Assembly: GCA_013115135.1 (NCBI GenBank)
Contig: JABANP010000045.1
Coordinates: forward strand, 148,078-212,077
From: Perkinsus olseni
Lineage: Eukaryota; Perkinsozoa; Perkinsida; Perkinsidae
DNA length: 64,000 nt
Direction: 5' to 3'
The translations under genes were made by a program, and so were the position numbers. Positions 1 through 11,351 of this stretch are shown in pieces. Every line of letters starts with the position of its first letter. Within the stretch, counting starts at the first letter, position 1. A model generated the notes under the pieces. The model did no database searches. It saw only the letters and a list, made by a program, of their open reading frames with translations, and was not told where the DNA came from.

Positions 1-2525
1 CATTCTGTTTAGCAGTCTGAAGCGTTATACCAATAATGTTGCAATTATTTCTTTTATGACTCACCTCAACCTCATCCCTTTTCAGTTGAGAATAATCGGA
101 TATAACCGCAGATGTCTGGACTTGTTCTTCCTTCAACCGCGACACTTCTGCTTTATGCTCCTCCGCGGCCTCTCGTCTCTGCTGGTCTAGTTGTCTAGTC
201 TGGGCCTGGATCGCCTCCACTTGGTGTTGAAGTTGCATCTGCTGTTGACTCAACAAAGTCACTGACGCTGTACCATCGTCAAGTAACTGAGATACTATTA
301 ATCATACTGAGAACAGTAGGGACCGTGATGATGATGATGATGATGAACCGACCGATTGCAGATGTTTTATCTCAGCCTCGAGATGAGCCCTATCCCTCCT
401 CAATGATATCTGCTCCAAGTTGACTTCCCTTCTTTGTTTATTCACACGGTCGAGTTCTTCATTATCCTCATCAGTTTGCCTAACAACAGATGACTAATGC
501 CATAGACGATGACACCACTACTACCGTTGGAGGTCCTTCAACTGACTCTCTTTAACTTGAACATCAACATTCAATCTCGAATTCTCCACTTCCAGTTGTC
601 CACACATATCCATGATATGTTGTAACTCCTCATTAGCAGCATCAATTGATTCCGTTAACTGCAGATGGATGGTGATGATGGTGGCGGCCCAACTCCCTTC
701 ACATTAGTACCTCTTTCGACAATCTTTTATCTTCCTCTACCGCACTTTCCAAACATATACCACTTGCTACAGGAACTCTATTACCATCCTTATCCTGTAG
801 GCTAGTAGTAAACATATTACTATTGGCTGGCATGTACCTTGGAATGTATCATTGAGGGAAGGGAGCGTAAATTAGGTAGTACTACTTCCAATAATCTGCA
901 TCCTCATCGTAACCTGTTGTCGTAGTACCAGGAGTGTTGGTCGGTGTGGGCCTGGTGCGAATATTATACCATTACCACCACGAAAGGGTGTTGCTACTTT
1001 TTAGTCGCATCATCATTACGGTTACCAAAGGTGGGTGATGATGATGATGCTGTGGGCTGGTGATGATGCTGCTTATCATCATCGTCCAACTTATCAACTA
1101 GCGATCTAACAGGTATCGACTCTCCAATGAGGTCCTGTAATGATTTAGGTAAGGTGGCTGGTACAGCGTATCCTGCAGCAGCAGCACACTGGGGCCCACT
1201 CTTCATTATTATCCATTATTACCCTTCTTGCATTTACTTATCAACTGCATGGCTACCATGAACTCATTAAGATTGAGCTTACCATCCTTATCCTACCATC
1301 GACTTATCACTCACAACATCATCATCACCACTCATTATTACTTGATCAGCCAACTCCCACAATAAGCTCAAAGTTTGCTTGCTAAGTTTACTCTTCTCGA
1401 ATATACTTCTACCAACCTTCCCAGAGATGTATCCGCTTCTTTTAGGGTCAGACGCCAAGAACAATGATGAGTATCTGCGAATGAAAATAATAATACTATC
1501 ATTGTTGAGTTGTTGATACTACTTTTGTTTGTCCTCATCAGTGAGAGCCCACTTGTCCTGAGTTTTCGAGTTCCCACCAGTCGCAGGCCCTGCATACAGC
1601 TAATCCCCCCCACTCCTCCTTCTACTACTACCATCACTCTCCTCCTCCTTGTTGCTGTCCTCGTTGAGGTGTGCTGTTCTCGGTACGAAGTCGAGAGGGT
1701 CCATACCAAGATCCTTCATTGACATAGCCAACTTCGCTGCATCTTTCGGCCGCATCTCAGTAGTACCTGACCCCGACCTGTGTATAATAATAATGACATA
1801 TTGATATTACCCAAGGTAGGTGGAACATTCGTTGCTGACGGTTGGTTATTAAAGGGAGTAGCATCCTGCTGATCCTTAGCAATGGTAGTTGATGATGATG
1901 ACGACATATTATTGAACAATCCTGAAGGGCGACAATGGTATTACATCAGTATTATTATTGTTGTTAATAATAATAATACCATCAAAAATAGGGAGGCTGG
2001 CTGGTTCGAGGTTGAGGAGGGAGGGATCCACCGACGATGCTCCTGATTGCATGTGGGCTATCAATCGGCAAACCATATTGAATTCTGATGAGAAGAAGAA
2101 GATCATGTATCAAGTACCAGCAGAATAGTACTACTACCATTCTGATTCAACTTCCCTTGCTGTTGCCTGTCTGCTATGGCCCATATCTGATGGAGTGTAT
2201 TCCTTGACAACCCCGATAGTTGTAATACAGATGCAGCTTTTGGGCCTGATAATTACGAATGGAGTGGTATGATGATATTGATAGTAGTAATGATGGTAAC
2301 ACTACCGGATATATAATCCCCCATATCAGGCCCAGCCAGCTGCCATATTGTTGCATAGTAGGAAGATTCTTGTGGTGATAACTTCATCATCATCATCTGT
2401 TGCTGCTGGTCCCCTCCTGGTATTGTTGATGATACCACCGGTGCTGGAGGGTGGGTTACACTTTGCGGGGATGATGAGCTGAAGAAGCCCTCTTGCTGTT
2501 GTTGTGGCTGTTGTTGAGTATACAT
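1..2525 (-). CDS. EH-domain scaffold protein (Eps15/Pan1-like), C-terminus cut by window edge
   Basis: Likely an endocytic adaptor. EH domains bind NPF peptides on partner proteins. The start ATG at 2523-2525 opens a Gln/Ser-rich leader. EH domain 1 is rebuilt from three exons (2525-2306, 2245-2138, from 2084) with matching phases; visible motifs are YYATIWQLAGP, LHQIWAIADRQQQGKLNQNE and FNMVCRLIAHMQSG. EH domain 2 (about 1560-1220) shows FLASDPKRSGYISGKV, LSLLWELADQ, then DKDGKLNLNEFMVAMQLI, whose EF-loop is a good calcium-binding match. Each EH domain is followed by the usual short LP-rich tail (PASLPIFDG; VPATLPKSL). From about 700 down to 60 the reading is a Gln/Glu-rich coiled coil, giving the EH-EH-coiled-coil order of Eps15. 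Introns are about 45-75 nt. The family is clear; exon edges below 1000 are not resolved. Confidence 0.85.
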
Positions 2526-2687
2526 TTGGTAATGATTGAATAAAATTACAACAACAACTACTGCAAGAAGGATGGGCTACCGTGAAAGTGTCGTCAATGA
2601 ATAACTTGAGCAACGCAACAACAAGACAGCATCTATTCACACGTGGATGAGCTGAATAAGCATGGTGATGGGTCGAGGGATGCCCCA

Positions 2688-4855
2688 CTACCCTTCCTGC
2701 TGCTGCTGCATGCCACCTCTTGAGTACCTCTTGTGTAGTAACGCTACTGCCGTGTTAGTATCTCCCAGTGTCTCCCTACTATCATCCATCGCCATATTAT
2801 TGCTATATAGTATATATTTACGACAGGCATAACATAGATAAGGTGTAGCTTCATTAGGTATCGGTAGTGGTGGTAGCAAAAGCTGCCATAATGACTATGA
2901 TGATCACCGCCGCCGCCGTTGTTGTTGTTGTTGTTACTACCTCAGGGGTCCCGTCTAGTTCCCTCTCCAAGGCTTGACATCTATCATTAGAGTATTCCAA
3001 AGCCTTCCTCAAGTACGAAGTCTCGGTGTATGTACTTTTTATAACCGATCTCTCGGCCCTCTCAACGGATGATGCCTCCTGATGGATCATGACCAGTACT
3101 ACTGTCATCAATGGGCGTTCATGTGTTGTCATAGTTACCCTCTGCAAGTTGGTATTCCTTTCTTCATTCAATTCTTCCTCCAATGCCAGCAACCTTCTCC
3201 CCTCATCTCTTCTAGTGTTCAATTCATCTTCCATTATGATGGTATGAGCCTCAATATCATTAAGCATCATTCTGAGCTTGTTCACCGTATCAACCTCACC
3301 TCTCAGGTTACTCTCTAACGATCTGATAATGATGATGATAAGAATGGATGATATGTGAGAAGAGGGAGTCATACCGCATCCTCGAGGACCTATCATCCAA
3401 CTGGGTGGTAACACTACGTAGTTCCTCTCGTAATGACGCTTCTGTGGCCTTCACATCATGCACATGGATTGTGAGCTCCTTTACCTCCTTCTCGAGTGCC
3501 TAGTAACAACAACACCGCTAACGACAGTAATAGATCCACTACTACTACTTGTATGTTATCATGTGTTTGGTCCAAACGATCCTGAGTGTTGGCTAACTCC
3601 AGTTGTAGGGTGGATAGCTTGCCGTTATCCTCCTGAGTGCCGTTACCATCATCAGTATTTCCCTAACCCGCACCAACCTCCTTTTCAATCATCAATCTCC
3701 GGATAGTATCATTCAATCCCTCCTTTTCCTCATCATACTCCCGTCTAGCCTCTTCCATATTGGCGTATTCTTCAGCCTGATCACGACGTCCGTAACATCA
3801 TCACAGTATGATCATCACTACTACTACTACCAAGTCCTGCCGTAGAGTATGCAAACTACTCGAGAGATCTTCTACTTCACATACCAACTTGCTTATCATA
3901 CTCTCATTGTCTCTTAGTTGCGTCCGTAATGAGAATACATGTTTAAGGAAAGATTCATAACTGAACAATAATACTTATGATATTTACAATGATAGACAGG
4001 TTATCAATACTACCTTCTCCTAGATTCAACTTCTTTCTCATTCGCATCGTCTCTGATGTGTTCCATCTCCTGCTTCAATTCTTCCATCTCATTATTCAAC
4101 AATGTCACCTTGCATTCTGCATCATCGCCACGCTGAATGTCGATTGATAATCACATCCACCACTCTTGCTGTTATTACTTTACGCTCTTCATCCAGCGTC
4201 TTGCTTAGCGTTTCACATTTTACACGATACTCATCCAGACGGCGTTTAGTGTTGTTATTCTCTTCAACCATCGCTGTTATCTCTTTACCAAACCCCTCAT
4301 CACTGGTCATTATATCACCCTAAGGTTATTGCTACTACCATTGAGATCGTGTTAACTGCTACTACCAGAGCATCCTGTATTTGATGTAATAATGTAGTTG
4401 CCATGGACGCGTCTTTAGCCAATACATCATGAACCTGATACTGAGTATTACAACAACAACTAATACTGATGATGATATTACTCTAGTTATAGCAGTTATT
4501 AAGTCCAATGTTATACTATTCAAATCGAGTAATTTAGTTTTAGCTTTCTCCGCTATATACCTAAAACACGGCACCACCATTGGGAGTCAAGAAATTGTGA
4601 ACTTTATGACATCTTATTAACCTCGTCCATCTTCAGTGTATATGATGGTGAAAGATACGACCCTCCCTTCTCCTCATCTTCATCACTACTACAAGTACTA
4701 TTAGATAATGCTGTATTATTATCGAGCTCCCATTTAAACGGTACCTAATAATATTAATATACATGTAATACCATACTAATACCAACTATTACCAAATAAC
4801 CAACCCCCAACTTAATAAGACAGTTTATCAAATCAGTTGTGGCTCCGCAAGCCAT
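2688..4855 (-). CDS. coiled-coil protein of unknown function
   Basis: Not assigned to a family. The start ATG (4853-4855) opens MACGATTDLINCLIKLG, which splices in phase to VPFKWELDNNTALSNS and an acidic stretch. The middle is heptad-rich with many Glu, Arg and Leu, for example KLRMMLNDIEAHTIIMEDEL (about 3290) and ALEEELNEERNTNLQR (about 3190); another coiled block lies at about 4300-4120. The last exon holds CYACRKY and a Gln-rich tail before the TAG at 2688-2690. It lies 163 bp upstream of the EH-domain gene on the same strand. A single fused gene is possible, but the stop codon and the new ATG at 2525 favour two genes. Several internal exon borders are approximate. Confidence 0.6.
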
Positions 4856-5163
4856 AGATCATCAACATGTGCCAAAACTGAACAGGCCAAAATCTGCGTA
4901 TAACAACAACGCAACTTTACGTATCGATTATAATGGCGTGCGCGAGTGTGCCTGCGTCGGTGGTCGTCGTCATGAAGCGGCGTACGGTTGATAGTAGATG
5001 GAACTGGTATTGATGAGAGTTAGAACGATCGCTTCACTCCTCTTCCTCCACACTCGGCTGAGCTGACGTAGCATGATGTTTTAGAGCCGGGAGGGAGGGG
5101 TGGTGTATAGGGATCATAAACGATGCCCAGTAGTCTCCTACTTGCTTTTGGTAGTTAATAATA
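4856..5163. other. divergent intergenic region between coiled-coil gene and STIMATE-like gene
   Basis: A 308-bp stretch with no convincing ORF between two divergent start codons. It presumably holds both promoters. No TATA box or repeat stands out beyond a GGGAGGGAGGGG purine run near 5090. Confidence 0.5.
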
Positions 5164-6245
5164 ATGACGTCAATGAATGATGGTATGCTGACCCCTGTTG
5201 ATCCGTTATCAGAAGCCGAACCTGAATGTCAATTATTCCCAGGTTACTTCGGTTACTTCGTCCAGCTCGGTAATAATAATAACAACACCTATCGTTAGTT
5301 ACCATATCTTCTTGTTGTTCTTGTTGTCAGCTCTATTCACTATATGTGCATTATCATTAGTACTTAAGAAGTACAAGGAGGGTAGTGGTGTGCGAACATG
5401 GTGGGAATTCTTATTAGACAGTTCTAAACAAGGCCTAGGCTCAGCATGGATACATTGCCTTAATCTCATATTTGCTACCAAACTACACGTAATAACAACA
5501 ACAACAGCAGCAGCAGCAGAATAGATATATATCGTTTAGGAGGAAACCGGAGGGGATCCATGTGATTGGTATTGGATAAATATTATGGTTGATGTACTTA
5601 TTGGTACTGGTATTAATTATATATTATTAAAACTAATCACGTAATAACGCATCAGTTGTCACTATTCTTATTATTACTGTATCATACTTTCATCAGAGAG
5701 CATATCATACCATTGTTATTCGGTGATAATATTGCACGTGGTTTTATCTCTGGTGATTATGGTAATAGTGTGCATCATGGAGGACAATGGCAGACTAAAG
5801 GCACGAACTGGGGCAATTACCTAAAACAATTGGTAATAAAAACAACACTAACAATACTACTGCTATCGTACATCATCATGATCATCGTTAGTGTATTATT
5901 ACTAGATACTATGGCTATGTATAGTTAGTACTATGAAATGCATTATGTTATGCTTGATGCTGCATTTACAAACAACAATGTTATACTTGGCAGCCCTTGT
6001 CCTACATCCACTACGACATCATAGGTGATAATAATAACAACAATCGTTATCAACATGTTATCAATTTTAGGTTATTGAAATTGATATTTGTGATGATAGT
6101 AACACCAGTGGTAATGAATATAATGCAGTTTTGGATAACTGATAATTTTATACGGCGTCATCCTCCTCCTCACACATCGGAGAGTAATGTACAACATCAC
6201 CATGAACAACAACAAGAGGAACCTTTGTTAATGAATGATGAATAA
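5164..6245 (+). CDS. STIMATE/TMEM110-like multi-pass membrane protein
   Basis: Predicted ER/vacuole-type membrane protein of the TMEM110 (STIMATE) family, which in animals modulates STIM-dependent store-operated calcium entry. Six exons (5164-5269, 5331-5488, 5540-5640, 5697-5832, 5906-6024, 6071-6245) join to 795 nt, a 264-residue protein close to the family length. Family landmarks are WWEFLLDSSKQGLGSAWIHC after TM1, GDPCDWYWINIMVDVLIGTG (TM3 region), an EYGN-like loop GDYGNSVHHGGQW, a hydrophobic segment ILWLCIVSTMKCIMLCLMLH, and the C-terminal signature TPVVMNIMQFWITDNFIRR. It ends in a His/Gln/Glu-rich tail. The five introns are 46-73 nt, all GT-AG, mostly starting GTAATAA. The calcium role is inferred from the family; no STIM was seen in this window. 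Confidence 0.85.
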
Positions 6246-6435
6246 CAACAACATACTTATTCCCGTAATACAATAATAGTAACATTCAACGACCACGTCC
6301 AACCCAAGGGATATCCTGTATATTTAACGTAACTTTACAATAGTCATGTCGCGTTCGCAAGATTTGTTAATTTTACAACACAAGAAGAACCGCGAGGGAA
6401 ACAAAAATACAACAATCATGCCACAACATCGCCCT

Positions 6436-6553
6436 GCACATCATCATGTTGTATAGCATCATCATCATCATCATGTTGTATAGCATCATCATCATCATCA
6501 TGTTGGATATCATCATCATCATGTTGTATAGCATCATCATCATCATGTTGCTT
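6436..6553. repeat. 18-bp minisatellite ending in GTTGTATAGC
   Basis: About five tandem copies of a unit made of an ATC run followed by ATGTTGTATAGC. It lies between the converging ends of the STIMATE-like gene (6245) and the cysteine-rich gene (6768). The open frames over it are repeat artefacts. Confidence 0.8.
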
Positions 6554-6767
6554 CCCTGTAGGTTCCATCTTCTCATCCAGAGTATCCTAATAATGGTTAC
6601 ACTAGAGTGGGATGAAGCATGTATTATTACTGTTGGCTGTTTGATGAATGTTGATCGTACCGAAGTAGAGTAGATATGATGATATATATCGTCTGAGATC
6701 ATAATACCAATCACTCTAATGTCTATTATTATTATGATGGTAATGATACTACCCATGATGCATGGCC

Positions 6768-9700
6768 TTACTGCCAAGGTACACGGCAGTATCTTTCATA
6801 AGACTCTAAAGATAATAATGGTATAATTCGAATGATGATCATCATCCTTATTAATACCCCTAAGATATTCCTTCTTGTGTTAATAGTAGCAGTCCTGGTG
6901 TGAAGAGCATCTTTCAGTCTTCTCTTATACTTAACCCTGTATAACAACCAGAGCATCGATATAAGTAGGATGAGTAATAACGTTATGAATGGTGCATAAC
7001 TGCCTGCCTTCATACCCAATCCATCTAACAATAGGTGATGATGATGAGTGTAATGCTGAATACTACCTTCAACGGTATCATCAGCGCCAACTCCCCCTCT
7101 CCTAAGGACCTTCACCCAACACTCTTCATAAGGTCTATGCTGCTGTTGTCCTGTACTAACCTGTAATGCATTACAATCAATATTGACAAACATGACACTA
7201 CTCACAGTATCGTCCGTGGTCGCCATAACAGTTTTTACGATGTCTTTATTATTACGACTATAATCACTATCACCATCAATCCATTGCCAATCATCATCAT
7301 TGCTTGCACCAGTCAATGATGATGATACTGATGACGGTGGTGGGGGTGGTCTATCCCTGTTGACGTTATATGATGTATACGATAGTTGTTGTTGTTGTTA
7401 TTACCTAATATATGTATATATGATACACATGTTGCCCGTCCATGGTATCCATCCAAAGGCGATGCATGATATATCCTGTAAGCACCACCCCCTGCACACT
7501 TCATAACCACCTCGACTGCTGCCGGTCCCTTTATAATACCTAACATAGTCATCAATCATGATACTGTGGTAGTAGTTGTTATTATTACTACCCGGAAGGT
7601 ATATTGCCGTCCTCATCGCTACACGCACCAATACCAATCATATGGAATCCTTCGGTGTACGATCTGATGATGGACAGAATGATCGGGGTGTAGTATACTC
7701 CTACTCATGGTCGTAGGAATCATCACTTATCGAACAGATACCAGCAATACACTTGCCATTACCATCATTACAAGGATAACCATCGGGTTTGACATCATCA
7801 AAGGTACAGGTACCTTTACGTATTATTAATGATACTATGAGACAAGAAGACTAATACTGAAGACGATGATGCTTATTACCATCAACTGGATTACATGTAC
7901 CTTCATTATGGCATTCTGTTGGTGGTCGACAGTTGATGCCATTAACCTAACATCATCATCATTACCACTATTATACGAATACTGGTATTACTTGACATAT
8001 ATCAGTAGGAGTACCCAGACACAGACCATCGACACAGACATCATTAATGGTACTACTTCGACCATCATCGCATTGAGACCCTGTAGGTTTACGAGGATAT
8101 CTTTACAGCGGCGTGTAGTAGTGTTATTAATATTAAGATCATTACATGCAATCCCCTGTACTAGGTGTACATGTGCCCGGTAACAGGCATGGGTTGGGTG
8201 GATTACACGTTATATCCAACTTCTTACAGATATCAGCAGTACCAATACCTGTTCATTGTAAATGACGGAATAGTATTATCATGTCGTCTACTACATTGAC
8301 CGTCAATACACGTATCATTGATAGTATAAAAGAGACCATCATCGCATAATGTCCCTTCTGGTTGTTTATCAAATAGACATTCTCCAGTTTGGGTATCACA
8401 AGTACCATCCTAATAACATCAACATCACATGTCATCATAGTCATCATTACCAATGTATAACATTCATTTGGCCTTATACACGTTATGTCTCGAACAGTGC
8501 AATGATTGATTGGGCATCTAAAGATCATCATCATAATGGTAAGATACTTACACTGAGCAACAAATTCTTAGTCTCTTGAATTTGGGTCTGATATTTCTGG
8601 ACCAGACTAGTTATTAGGCGCTCTCTCGATTGCCGCAAATTGTTCAGACTGATTCGGAGTTTAAATTATACTTTGTGGCTAAAATGAAAGATTTTACGGC
8701 CCGCGCCAAGCCGTGATTTTCTAAGAATTTGTTGCGTGCTAATCAAGTAAATTTTCGATTTCTCGCGATCCACGGAGAGTTTTGCCCTAAAACTTGGAGG
8801 GTATATCCAGTATGCCATGTAAGCACACGTACTGGGGCCTCGTTGCGAAATTGTGCTCTGGAAGGATAAAATGATTGAAAACCCTAGGAATTTGTTGCTC
8901 AGTGTATACTACTAATACTAGTAGTAGTACCGTCTATGATTGTGACATATACCACCATCTCCACATAGGGCAGCAGTGGTTGGTGAGTATGCAGGCAATA
9001 TATCATTACATGTACCTATGATAACAAAATCTGGTATCCATAACATCCAGTACCAAGTATACCTTCAAATGCAGCAGCATTCGATTGGCTACCACCACCA
9101 TCACCGTATGGCTCGACTATTCCGTTCTGATGTTGCTGGCGTACAGTAGTACCATAACATTCGTATCTCATAGTCCCTTTGATTTGATAACATCTAATAA
9201 CATGCGTAACGACGTGTATCATAATAAAAATGCTACTACTACCTGCACGGGTAATAATTACCACAATTATTCATACAATAATTAGCGGTATCAGTGAGAC
9301 AGAATAAGGGATCCATTGAACATGCATCTTCACATTCACTATTGAATGTAACCTGATAACCATCACCATCAACAACAGCATCATCATAACACTACCTTAG
9401 GTATTACTCTAACATTATCACAAGTTGATTCTGATATTGATGGATTACCCAACTCGGATAAACTACAATGTAATGATGATGATTAGTCATAATGACAATC
9501 GTGGTGGTGATGCTACCACTTATTACGAGTTCAAGCATGATTGTTTGATCTCATAGGCCATACTGGTACAATTATTACAATCTGTGAAACATTGAGCTGA
9601 TACCATATCTTGCCATATACCTGACATAACTAGGGATGTGGTAACGACAGAAATTACTATTATTACTACAATCAGCGAACCTTACTAAACCTTTTGTATT

Positions 9701-9882
9701 AACTTCACATAATATGCCAGCTTCGACCTGGGATGATATCCATTATCATCATACACTATTTCTTCTATCATAATTACCTTTAATGCACTACAACATTGTT
9801 GGCATGCATCATTACCTTGCCCGAATGCTGCTCTGCTACCACCAACCACGATAAGATAATATAGTATTAGGGAGGGCATCAA
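6768..9882 (-). CDS. cysteine-rich repeat, single-pass surface protein
   Basis: Predicted type I membrane protein. The start at 9882 gives a signal peptide (MMPSLILYYLIVVGGSRAAF), followed by NDACQQCCSALK. The ectodomain (about 9600-7300) is many short exons with repeats of the form C-DDG-x-TINDxCxDGxC, for example GTLCDDGLFYTINDTCIDGQ (about 8350), GSQCDDGRSSTINDVCVDGL (about 8060) and PDGYPCNDGNGKCIAGIC (about 7770). One transmembrane helix (FITLLLILLISMLWLLY, about 6960) is followed by a basic cytoplasmic tail and a last small exon (ESYERYCRVPWQ). Similar Cys repeats occur in ADAM-type and adhesive extracellular proteins; no protease motif was seen. Function unknown, perhaps adhesion or recognition. 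The intron at about 8540-8920 carries a MITE. Many exon edges are approximate. Confidence 0.7.
8551..8904. mobile_element. 354-bp MITE with 17-bp TIRs and TA duplication
   Basis: Perfect terminal inverted repeats CACTGAGCAACAAATTC at both ends, flanked on each side by TA (8549-8550 and 8905-8906), as in Tc1/mariner-type insertions. The interior has no ORF and lacks the ATC repeats of its surroundings. It sits inside an intron of the cysteine-rich gene; the acceptor at about 8522 follows it on the minus strand. Confidence 0.85.
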
Positions 9883-10018
9883 TCGACTGGACTAACCTCA
9901 ATTCAACTCATCCATCTTGCATATCTTACCATATCTTGCAATTCTTTCGATCATTATATTATTTCCAAGTAGACTGAGCGATCGACCCCTAGTAGTGGTT
10001 CCCTCTATTACTATTACC
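9883..10018. promoter_or_regulatory. short bidirectional promoter region
   Basis: Only 136 bp separate the start of the minus-strand cysteine-rich surface gene (9882) from the ATG of the secreted-protein gene (10019). Any core promoter here is probably shared. No specific motif recognised. Confidence 0.4.
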
Positions 10019-11195
10019 ATGCTGCATCATCATAATCTGATTATTGGCTCATTGTTGTTACTATTACCAATTAAAGACACTATTGGTAAATATGCCCATG
10101 ATGATTGGGAGGAAATGATGGCAGCGCATCCCACCGACGATGATGATTACTATTTTGCACTACCCCCACAGGATGATGATGATGTTAAGAAGAAGTATGA
10201 TTGTGATTACTTCAGTGACGGTGTAGATAAGAAGAATGACAGAGGATGGAAGGCTGGTAAGGTTGCATGTATGGCTAATGCTGAGGGGAAATTCGGTAAT
10301 GAATGGGATGCTGATGTACATGAAGAGTTATTACACTTAACACAGAGTGGACAGATGAGTGATATATATGATACAGTATTACAGAAGACTAGTAAAAGAT
10401 TCTGTTGGGCCAGGAAATTGGCATCACCCTTACCTAACGGAGATTGTCCGCAAGGCACCACACGAGATGGTAATGATAAATATTGCCATACCAAATGTTC
10501 GTTAAATCGTAATGGATTGCGTCATACTTGTGGCCCATTGGCCTGTACCAAGGATTTACCATCATGTATTGGTAATATTGGTAAGATGGTGTTGCGAACT
10601 GCTGGACATATTATCACCAAAGTTGCACGAGAGGTTGATGATAGAGGATTACGACATACTCTACTCAACGTTGCACGCGGTATTAGAACCACTAGTAAGA
10701 TGATGAAGATTGCTATGAGTAATAATAACAACAACTCATTATTATTCTACCACCATCGTATTACTTATTGTCTATTTTATCTCAGATAAAGTGTATGAAT
10801 ATCATCTTGATAAACCAGAGACCAACAAGGTCGTTATATTAGGAGTATGCCTATCATTGTTTGAGGAATCCTTGGCGATCGATTTCGAACGTACAGGAGA
10901 ATCTGACAAAAGATTTATTATGAAGACTGAGCGTGAAGGTAGTGTTGATGTAGTGGTGAACAATGATGTATCGTTGTTGTTGTTATTACTAGGTGAAGAG
11001 GCGTATACAACAATGATGGAGAAGTTACTTAATGTACCAGAAAGATATCTAGGACCTGATGGTCAGCCTCTTGGTAACACTTTAAGAGTTCTTACGGGCA
11101 CCACTTACATGGCACTTAAAAGGAAAGGCTTGAGCCGACATATTGATTTTGTTATGAATTTACTTAAAGTGTTCGACTATCCTGTATGCCAATAA
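10019..11195 (+). CDS. secreted cysteine-containing protein of unknown function
   Basis: Family not recognised. The ATG at 10019 opens a signal peptide (MLHHHNLIIGSLLLLLPIK); an upstream non-ATG extension is open but unlikely. Two exons (10019-10694 and 10786-11195, intron 91 nt, GT-AG) join to 1086 nt, 361 residues. After an acidic Asp-rich stretch comes a conserved-looking region with GWKAGKVACMANAEGKFGN, then a cysteine cluster (CPQGTTRDG, KYCHTKC, RHTCGPLACTKDLPSCIGNI) and an amphipathic segment. The second exon has regular hydrophobic spacing and ends FDYPVCQ. There is no transmembrane helix after the signal peptide, so it is predicted to be exported. It is divergent from a surface protein with a short shared promoter. 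Confidence 0.75.
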
Positions 11196-11351
11196 TAAGA
11201 ACAACATCATGTACAACCTACAACGCCTTGTCTTATGTACTCTTGTACACTACCAATAGAAGGTAGCATGTTAATAATCATCATCATGTTCACATATGTA
11301 ATGATGATGATCATCATCATGAAGGGGTTAGAGTTTGGTTAATATTAATCA

